14,351 nt of DNA, from assembly GCA_013824055.1 (NCBI GenBank), contig PNNE01000325.1, positions 1-14,351 on the forward strand, in the 5' to 3' direction. The position numbers were made by a program, and so were the translations under genes. The stretch is from Rhodobacter sp. Lineage in GTDB: Bacteria > Pseudomonadota > Alphaproteobacteria > Rhodobacterales > Rhodobacteraceae. The notes beneath the pieces were generated by a model, which did no database searches, was not told where the DNA came from, and was given only the letters and a program-made list of their open reading frames with translations. Below are positions 6,466 through 13,072 of the stretch, one piece after another (position 1 is the first letter of the stretch; each line of letters starts with the position of its first letter).

Positions 6466-8113
6466 GGCGCGGGCTCCAGCCGGTCGGCGGCGTGCAGGCC
6501 GGCGATATGGCCGAAGGTCAGCGCGGGGCCAAGGTTGATGCCGCCCGCCGGGTAGAAGCCACCCATGACCGAGGCCATGTCGGCGCCAACCGCGTACAGC
6601 CCCGGGATCGGGGACCCGTCGCGCAGCACGCGGGCGGCGGCGTCGGTTTCAAGGCCGGCAAAGGTGCCGAAACTGCCGGGAATGACCTTCACCGCCAGAT
6701 AGGGCGGGCGGTCGATCGGGGCCACGCAGGGATTGGGCCGGTGCGCTGCATCCCCCTGCAGGCGCATGTAGGGCGTGGTGCCGCGATGAAAGGCGGGGTC
6801 ATCGCCCGTTGCGGCATGGCGGTTCCAGCCGTCCAGCGTGGCGCGCAGGCCTGCCGGGTCGATCCCGCAGGCGGCGGCCAGAGCCTCGGGCGTGGGACCC
6901 GATGCCAGATAGCCGCTGCGCAGCCAGGGCCGCAGCGGCACCGGGAACGGGCGCGAGATGCCAAGCCCGTAGCGGCGCTGAAAGGCGCGGGTGGCGATCA
7001 GCCAGGCCACGGGCGGCTGGCCGGGCGGGGTCGCCTCCAGCAGGGCGGTGACGAAATCGTGGTAGCCCAGGCCCTCGTTGCAGAACCGCTGCCCGTTCGC
7101 CAGCACGGCGATCAGCCCGGCTTGCCGCGTTCGATGATATGCGGAAAGGGCGCCTCGCGCCCGTCGGGCCAGCGCACCACCGAGACCGGGCACCAGGCGC
7201 CGGGGCTGGCGGTGCGGCCCTGACGCGCGCCGACGGCCCCGGCCAGGTGCCGCCCGTCGCCGGTGGCGGTGGGCACGGCCAGGCTGCGCTGCGGCAGATC
7301 ATGCGGAAACCCGCCCGAGGCCAGCACAACGCCGCGGCGGGCGCGGATGGTCACTTCGCCGCTGCCGGTCGCAAGAACCGCCCCGGCGACACGCTCGGCT
7401 TCGGTCAGCAGCCGGACGGCGGGACTGTTCGGCCTGAACTCCACCCCCAGATCGGCGGCGGACCGGATCAGGCGGGCGATCAGGGCCTGACCGTTGCGCA
7501 ACTGCATGGCGCGGCCGTGGCGGGCCAGATCCCACAGATGGAGCATCATCCGGCGGGCGACGTGGGCAAAGGCGCGCAGGTCCCGCGTCATGGTCATGAA
7601 GGCGCGCAGGTCCGGCCCGGCCTGAATGGTCAGTCCCCAGAAGGTTGTCTCCCGCAGCGGCCTGCGCAAGAGCCGGATCAGCGGCCCCAACGCCCGCCCG
7701 TCATAGGGCGCGGCAGTCACCGATCGCCCGCCGGTCCCTGCGCCGGGCAGGTGGCCGTAGGTGTCGGGGATCTGGCTTCCGGGCTCAAAGGCCAGCGCGG
7801 TCTGCGACTGAAAGAAGGCGACCATCCGGGGGGCATGGGTCAGGAAGGCCTGCACGCGCGCGGCGTCGAACCGGGTGCCAAGAACGGCGCGCAGGTAGGT
7901 CTCTGCCGCTTCGGCGCTGTCGCTTGTGCCGGCCGCGGCGCAGACCGGGTTGCCCGGCGCCCAGATCCAGCCACCCGACCAGGCCGAGGTGCCGCCCAGC
8001 ACGGCGTCCTTTTCCGCCACGATCACCCGCAGCCCGCCATGCGCCGCGGTGACGGCGGCGGACAGACCGGCTGCCCCCGACCCGATGACCAGAAGATCGC
8101 ATTCCGATTGCAT
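6462..8113 (-). pseudogene. FAD-dependent dehydrogenase, 3-ketosteroid delta-1-dehydrogenase/fumarate reductase-like, frameshifted
   Basis: The N-terminal part (8113 to 7112, 333 residues) has the FAD dinucleotide motif GSGAAG at residues 11-16, Glu34 at the end of the second strand, and GGTSAWSGG at 40-48. The frame then hits TGA at 7112-7114. The rest continues in a neighbouring frame to 6462, with the classical C-terminal flavin segment (GLYAVGADMASVMGG, then FYPAGGINLGPALTFG). Restoring one base near 7115 joins them into about 550 residues, normal for the family. The tyrosine of FYPAGG matches a position that is catalytic in ketosteroid dehydrogenases. Such enzymes desaturate carbon next to a ketone in a ring. 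AGGA about 9 bases upstream supports the ATG at 8113. The frameshift may be real or an assembly error. Confidence 0.8.
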
Positions 8114-8206
8114 GGCACATCCTGCGGCGGTTGCGGACCAATGACCGATTTCCGATCCGCTGTTCAAGCCCCTATGCCCCGGCGCCGGCCCTGCTAACAT
8201 GCCGGC
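8114..8206. promoter_or_regulatory. Divergent promoter region between the flavoprotein operon and the LysR-tct-quiC operon
   Basis: This 93-bp gap must drive both divergent transcripts and is the natural place for the LysR protein to bind. It holds a short inverted repeat GCGGA (8133-8137) / TCCGC (8156-8160) and a pair of GCCGGC blocks (8184-8189 and 8201-8206), the second touching the LysR ATG. None is long enough to be called an operator with confidence. The LysR gene has no evident Shine-Dalgarno sequence. Confidence 0.4.
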
Positions 8207-9253
8207 ATGAAGGAACTGACCCTCAGACAGATGGAAGTCGTGCGCGCGGTGATGATCGCGGGCAGCATCCAGGGCGCGGCGAACCTGTTGCATGTCTCGG
8301 CCCCCGGCATCAGCCGCCTGATCAAGCATACCGAGGACGGTCTGGGCTTTCGCCTGTTCGAACGGCGCGCAGGCGTGTTCGTCCCCGCGCCCGAGGCGCA
8401 TGCGATCTTTGCGATGCTCAATCGGGTCTACCATCAGGTCGAGAACCTGCACGCGGCGGTATCCTCGGTGCAGAAGGGGCAGGATTTCGCGCTGTCCTTC
8501 GCCTCGGCGCCGTCCATCGCGCAGTTCATCGCGGCGCGGGCGATCCGGGCGATCCGGGGGCGGTTTCCCGACCTGATGATCGACCTGGACATCCTGAAGA
8601 TCGAGGAGACGCTGGACTATCTGCTGCTGGAGCGCGGCGAGATCGTGTTCATGTCCTCGCCGGTCGAGCATTCGGCCGTGGAATCGACGCCGCTGGTCAC
8701 CGGGCGCATCGTCGCCATTCTGCCCGAAGGGCACGAACTGGCATCGCAGGACACCGTATCGGTCCACGATCTGATCCGCTTTCCCTTTGTCGGCGTGGAT
8801 CCGCATGACCCCTATGGCGAAATCCTTGCCCGCCCGTTCCGGGATGCGGGGCTTGACCCGCGCCACACCATGCGCGGGCGATTCGCGCAGACCACGGTCA
8901 GCCTGGTGCGCCACGGTCTGGGCGTCGCGGTGATCGACGAATTCTCGGTGGCCGAGGTCTACATGCCGGGACTGATCCGCCGCCCCCTGCGGGAAGAGGC
9001 GGCGATCACGGCCCATGTCGTGCAGAAGCGCGGTCGCCAACTGTCCAGCTTTGCGGAATTTGCCATAGATCGTTTCCGGCAGGAACTGTCGGCGGCGACC
9101 GCGCGCAAGACCTGGGCACGCTGCCCGTTCTGGCCGAATACCCGTCGAAAGAAATCCAGGGCATCATCCAGTGGGGTGCCGGCGGGTCCACCGACACGGT
9201 GGCGCGCGCGATCACGCCGCATGCCGAAGCCATCCTTGGCGGCACCGTCTTGA
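8207..9253 (+). CDS. LysR-family regulator of the catabolic locus, C-terminus fused out of frame into tctC
   Basis: Residues 1-60 form the LysR helix-turn-helix (R-Q-M-E-V-V-R-A-V at 7-15; G-S-I-Q-G-A-A-N-L-L at 19-28; R-L-F-E-R-R-A-G near 49-56). Residues about 90-295 form the effector-binding domain. The open frame runs to 348 residues, but homology ends near residue 300. The last 48 or so residues come from the tctC coding sequence read in the wrong frame, so the native stop codon has been lost. The regulator sits between the two divergent arms of the locus, the usual LysR arrangement, and probably activates both arms in response to the imported substrate or an intermediate. The core domains look whole; the odd tail might or might not impair it. 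Confidence 0.85.
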   Translation: MKELTLRQMEVVRAVMIAGSIQGAANLLHVSAPGISRLIKHTEDGLGFRLFERRAGVFVPAPEAHAIFAMLNRVYHQVENLHAAVSSVQKGQDFALSFASAPSIAQFIAARAIRAIRGRFPDLMIDLDILKIEETLDYLLLERGEIVFMSSPVEHSAVESTPLVTGRIVAILPEGHELASQDTVSVHDLIRFPFVGVDPHDPYGEILARPFRDAGLDPRHTMRGRFAQTTVSLVRHGLGVAVIDEFSVAEVYMPGLIRRPLREEAAITAHVVQKRGRQLSSFAEFAIDRFRQELSAATARKTWARCPFWPNTRRKKSRASSSGVPAGPPTRWRARSRRMPKPSLAAPS

Positions 9254-10065
9254 TGCAGAACGTGACCGGCGGCGTCGGCGCCATCGGCCTGAACCAGGTC
9301 GCCGAAGCCGAGGCCGACGGCTACACGATCCTGTTCGGCGCGGAAAACCCGCTGCTCTACAAGGTGATGCAGCTTGGCGACAAGGACTATGGCGATTTCG
9401 TCCCGGTCAACATCATCGCCCGCGGCGTGCCGATCCTGGTGGCCAACGTGGACGCGCCCTTCAACACATTCCCGGAAATGGTGGCCTACATCAATGCCAA
9501 CCCCAGGACGGTGAAATTCGGCTCGACCGGACCGGGCGGCCTGCCTTCGGTCGTGACCGCGATGATCAATTCCAAGACCCCGCTGGACGTGACCTTCGTA
9601 CCCTATGACGGCGACGGCCCGGCGCTGACCGCGCTGCAGGGCGGGGCCATCGACGTGATGCCCGCCGTTCTGGGCGCGGCCATCGAAGGCATCAAGGGCG
9701 GCACATGAAGCCGATCGCGCTGTTCGACGTGGAACCCAGCCCGCAGCTGCCCGACGTGCCGACCATCGTCTCGACCAACCCGGAATTCGCCGAAATGCTG
9801 CCCTGGGGTCCGTTCTTCGGCGTCTTCGTCCGCGAAGGGCACCCCGGATGACATCGTTGCCGAACTGACCGCCGCCTATGCCGAGGCCGCCAAGCACCCC
9901 GATTTCGTCGCCCTGATCGACGGCCGCGGCTTCAAGATGCTGTCGCTGTCGGGCGCCGAGGCCGAGGCCTTTCTGACCGCCTGGCAGTCGCGCACCGCCT
10001 GGCTGATCCACGAAGCCGGCCTGACCAAGGCCTCGCCCGAGGACTTCGGTATCGCCAAGCCCTGA
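9112..10065 (+). pseudogene. tctC: Tripartite tricarboxylate transporter substrate-binding protein (TctC/Bug family), broken
   Basis: The protein belongs to the periplasmic TctC/Bug family. Near the start it shows AEYPSKEI, then QWGAGGSTDTVAR, the standard opening of the mature protein. The remnant begins at LGTLPVLA, the tail of a signal peptide; the rest of the signal, the start codon and the ribosome site are missing, and the preceding sequence is the LysR C-terminus. Two more lesions follow. A one-base loss near 9704 gives TGA at 9706-9708. A one-base gain near 9832 restores the frame to the TGA at 10063-10065. With both repaired the product is about 317 residues, as expected. It would bind a carboxylate ligand and deliver it to TctAB. 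As written it would be neither exported nor completed. Confidence 0.85.
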
Positions 10066-10097
10066 GCCTGGGCCTACCATCCGACCACATGATCTGA

Positions 10098-10129
10098 CGC
10101 CGCCCCCTTTCCTCGCAATCGGGGCGGCG
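10098..10129 (+). terminator. Strong hairpin between tctC and tctB
   Basis: A perfect 9-bp GC stem (CGCCGCCCC at 10098-10106, GGGGCGGCG at 10121-10129) closes a 14-nt loop, 33 nt after the tctC stop. No T tract follows. Hairpins at this place in transporter operons usually protect the binding-protein message or cause partial termination, so that binding protein exceeds permease. Two CCGGG-containing repeats follow before tctB. Confidence 0.5.
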
Positions 10130-10200
10130 ATTCCATTCCAGACGACCGGGAGGGGGGAGCCGACCGGGCGGCACATCTGACCCTTGGGAGGGGAAAACCA

Positions 10201-10716
10201 ATGCAGACAAAGCAACCAAGACGGCCGGGAGAGCTGGTCTTCAACCTGGCAATGGTGCTGGGCAGCCTGTTCCTGCTGTGGTCCGCCTACGGCATCTCGG
10301 GCTTCGAGGCGCTGTCCGCCCCCGGTGCCATCCCGCTGGTGACGACGGCGGTGATGGTGGTCTGCGGCGCGCTGATCCTGCGCGACACCCTGCGCAAAAG
10401 CGCCACGACCGCCGAAAAGCTGGAGCGCGACATCCTGCCCCTGCCGGTCATCGTGACCATCCTGGCGATCCTGGCCTATGCGCTGGCGCTGAAGCCGCTG
10501 GGGTTCCTGCCGACCTCGTTCCTGTTCCTGACCGGACTGATCGGCTACCTGCGGGGCGGCAGCCTGTTGCGCGCGGCGATCCAGTCGCTGCTGATCGTGG
10601 CGCTGATCTACCTGGTCTTCCGCATCGTCTTTACCGTGCTGATGCCGCCCGGAATCGTCCCCGAGGCCGAGATCATCGCCTGGGTGAAATCGCTGTTCGC
10701 CGGCGGAGGGACCTGA
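10201..10716 (+). CDS. tctB: Tripartite tricarboxylate transporter small membrane subunit (TctB)
   Basis: This 171-residue protein has the length and hydrophobic profile of TctB. It shows a basic N-terminus, then membrane segments at roughly 13-33, 40-61, 82-101 and 105-120, with a last one at about 125-148. A charged cytoplasmic loop lies near 62-80. TctB is the poorly conserved small subunit that pairs with TctA in the inner membrane for sodium- or proton-driven carboxylate uptake. GGGAGGGG lies about 7 bases before the ATG. The gene follows tctC after 135 bp and a hairpin, and its stop is one base before the tctA ATG. It looks intact. The assignment rests on size, topology and context as much as on motifs. 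Confidence 0.88.
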   Translation: MQTKQPRRPGELVFNLAMVLGSLFLLWSAYGISGFEALSAPGAIPLVTTAVMVVCGALILRDTLRKSATTAEKLERDILPLPVIVTILAILAYALALKPLGFLPTSFLFLTGLIGYLRGGSLLRAAIQSLLIVALIYLVFRIVFTVLMPPGIVPEAEIIAWVKSLFAGGGT

Positions 10717-10717
10717 G

Positions 10718-12215
10718 ATGGAGATCATCCAGAACCTGCTGATCCCGGTCCTTGACCTTCAGCCTGCTGTCCCTGATCGCCCTTGGCACCTTTGCCGGCA
10801 TCTATGTCGGCGCGATCCCCGGCCTGTCGGTGACGATGGCCGTGTCGATCCTGATCTCGTTCACCTTCAGCTGGGATGTCTACCCCGCGCTGGCGCTGAT
10901 GATCGGCATCTACATGGGCGGGGTCTATGGCGGGTCTCGCACGGCGATCCTGCTGAACATCCCCGGCGCGCCGGCCGCCATCGCCACGGCGCTTGACGGC
11001 TATCCCATGGCGCAGAAGGGCCTGGCGGGCGAGGCCATCGGCATCGTCACCGTGGTCTCGTTCATCGGCGGCTTTGTCGGCATCCTGTCGCTGGCGATCT
11101 TTGCGCCGCTGCTGGCCGATTTCGCCATCCGGTTCCAGCCGCGCGACTATTTCCTGCTGGGGGTGCTGGGCATCCTGCTGGTCGGGTCGCTGTCGGGCGA
11201 AAGCCTGGTCAAGGGCATCTTTGCCGGGGCGCTGGGGGTCGGGCTGGGATCGGTCGGGATGGACCCGCTGACCTTCACCGAACGCTTCACCTTCGGCACC
11301 GACGGCTTGCGCGCGGGGGTGTCCTTCGTGGCGGTGATGATCGGGATGTTCGGCATTTCCGAAGGGCTGATGCAGTTGCACACCCTCAACAGCCCGGTGA
11401 TCAAGCAGAAGATCGGCCGCATCGTTCCGTCCTGGCCGCTGGTGCGCAAGCATCTGCCGCTGGGGATGCAGACCTCCAGCATCGGGACGGTGATCGGTGC
11501 GCTGCCGGGCACCGGCGGCGACATCGCGGCGCTGATCGCCTATGACCACGCGACGCGCGTGACCAAGAACCCCGAAGTGCCCTTCGGCAAGGGCGCGGTC
11601 GAGGGGCTGGTCGCCCCGGAAACCGCCAACAACGCCGCCGTCAGCGGCGCCTTCATCCCGATGCTGACCCTGGGTATTCCGGGCGATGCGGTGACTGCGA
11701 TCATGATCGGAGCGCTGTTCATCCACGGGCTGAACCCCGGACCGATGCTGATGGTGGATCAGCCCGACATGTTCTGGTTCATCGTCTCGTCGCTGGCGCT
11801 GGCCAACTGCTTCATGCTGATCTTCGGGCTGACCGGCATCAGGGCCTTCGTCAAGATCGTGGAAATGCCGCGCGCGGTCCTGTTGCCGGTGATCCTGCTT
11901 CTGTCCGTCGTCGGCGCCTATGCGGTGTCGAACAGCCTGACCGATGTCTACTGGATGCTGGGCTTTGGCGTCTTTGGCTACTTCATGAAGCTGTACGGCT
12001 ATCCGCTGGGTCCGGTGATCCTGGGCGTGATCCTGAGCCGCCTTCTGGACGACAACTGGCGCCGGGCGATCATCTCGGACCAGGAAAGCCTGTGGATGCT
12101 GCTGAAGGGCACGCTGATGAGCCCGCTGTCGGCAGTGCTGTTCTTCTCGGTCGTGCTGATCTTTGTCTCGAAGACCCCGCTCTGGGGCATGATCTTCCGC
12201 AAGAGGGCTGCATGA
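10718..12215 (+). CDS. tctA: Tripartite tricarboxylate transporter large permease subunit (TctA), frameshift near start
   Basis: The protein is about 498 residues and very hydrophobic, with roughly 12 membrane segments. It carries the TctA hallmarks GAIPGLSVTMA near the start and YGGSRTAILLNIPGAP, followed by DGYPMAQKG. The ATG at 10718, one base after tctB and preceded by GGCGGAGGG, gives MEIIQNLLIPV. The frame must then shift near 10751-10755, where one T appears extra in CCTTGACC, to join the conserved part. An alternative is a TTG start at 10752, which keeps a 487-residue frame but has no ribosome site. TctA forms the translocation channel in the inner membrane. Its TGA overlaps the next ATG (ATGA at 12212-12215), so the dehydrogenase is translationally coupled to the transporter. 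Confidence 0.9.
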
Positions 12216-13072
12216 GCGACACCATCCGCGCCGAGGTGATCAGGCTGGGCCTGATCGGCGACAACATCGCCAAGTCGCAATCCCCCCGCCTGCATCGCCT
12301 GGCGGGGGCGCAGAACGGGCGGCGGGCGGTCTATGACCAACTGGTCCCGGCGGAAATGGGCATGGATTTCGACGCGGTCTTTGCCCATGCCGCGCAGGCG
12401 GGGTACCGCGGGGTCAACGTGACCTACCCCTACAAGGAGCGCGCGGCGGCAAAGGTCACGGTCGATGATCCGCTGGTGCGGGCCATCGGGGCGGTCAATA
12501 CCGTGGTGTTCGATGCGGGCGGCCCGCAGGGGTTCAACACCGACTATTCCGGTTTCATCGCCGCCTACCGGCGCGTGCGCGGCGATGCGCCCCCCGGCCC
12601 GGTCCTGATGATCGGGGCGGGCGGCGTGGGCAAGGCGGTGGCCTTCGGCCTGGTCGCCCTTGGCCTGACCGAGATCCGCATCGCCGACCGCGACCTGCCC
12701 AAGGCGCAGGCGCTGTCGCAGGCCCTGGCGGCCGCCCGGCCGGGTCTGGTGACAAGCACCGGCACCGATGCCGCAGCCCTTGCCCCCGGCGCGTCCGGCA
12801 TCATCAACTGCACGCCGGTCGGGATGGCGGGATACGACGGCACGCCCCTGCCGCGCGACGCGATGGCCGGCGGCGCCTGGGTGTTCGACGCCGTCTACAC
12901 ACCCGTGGAGACCCGGTTCCTGCAAGACGCCGGTGCCGAGGGTCTGCAAGTCATCTCGGGCTACGAGCTGTTCTTCGGGCAGGGCGTTGACGCCTGGCGC
13001 ATCTTCACCGGCCTGCCGCTGGACGAGGCGCGGATGCGCCGCGAATTGGCCGAAGGAAAGGACGTCGCATGA
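12212..13072 (+). CDS. Shikimate/quinate 5-dehydrogenase, probably NAD-dependent catabolic type
   Basis: This 286-residue protein has all AroE-family blocks in order. These are KSQSPRLH at 21-28 (substrate serines), NVTYPYKE at 69-76 with catalytic Lys75, GAVNTVV at 93-99, and GFNTDYSG at 107-114 with catalytic Asp111. GAGGVGK at 135-141 is the dinucleotide loop, and NCTPVGM (199-205) and the C-terminal GQGVDAWRIFTG follow. After the second Rossmann strand it has I-A-D-R-D (157-161). Biosynthetic AroE usually has a basic Asn-Arg-Thr there to hold the NADPH phosphate, while an acidic residue as in Corynebacterium quinate/shikimate dehydrogenase favours NAD. It would oxidise shikimate to 3-dehydroshikimate or quinate to 3-dehydroquinate. 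It overlaps tctA and the dehydratase gene by ATGA junctions on both sides, placing it in a dedicated catabolic operon. Confidence 0.9.
   Translation: MSDTIRAEVIRLGLIGDNIAKSQSPRLHRLAGAQNGRRAVYDQLVPAEMGMDFDAVFAHAAQAGYRGVNVTYPYKERAAAKVTVDDPLVRAIGAVNTVVFDAGGPQGFNTDYSGFIAAYRRVRGDAPPGPVLMIGAGGVGKAVAFGLVALGLTEIRIADRDLPKAQALSQALAAARPGLVTSTGTDAAALAPGASGIINCTPVGMAGYDGTPLPRDAMAGGAWVFDAVYTPVETRFLQDAGAEGLQVISGYELFFGQGVDAWRIFTGLPLDEARMRRELAEGKDVA

Noticed and set aside
8114..9040. Minus-strand upstream extension of the flavoprotein frame
   Set aside because: It lies opposite the LysR gene; the flavoprotein starts at 8113 with its FAD motif and a ribosome site.
9700..9710. Programmed frameshift in tctC
   Set aside because: No slippery heptamer or downstream stimulator is visible, the family does not use recoding, and a second opposite shift follows.
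8959..10728. Minus-strand open frame of 589 codons across tctC and tctB
   Set aside because: His, Gln and Gly-rich antisense shadow; the plus strand encodes clear TctC and TctB sequence.
10725..11726. Minus-strand open frame of 333 codons within tctA
   Set aside because: Antisense shadow made of Gln, His, Asp and Arg with no domain pattern.
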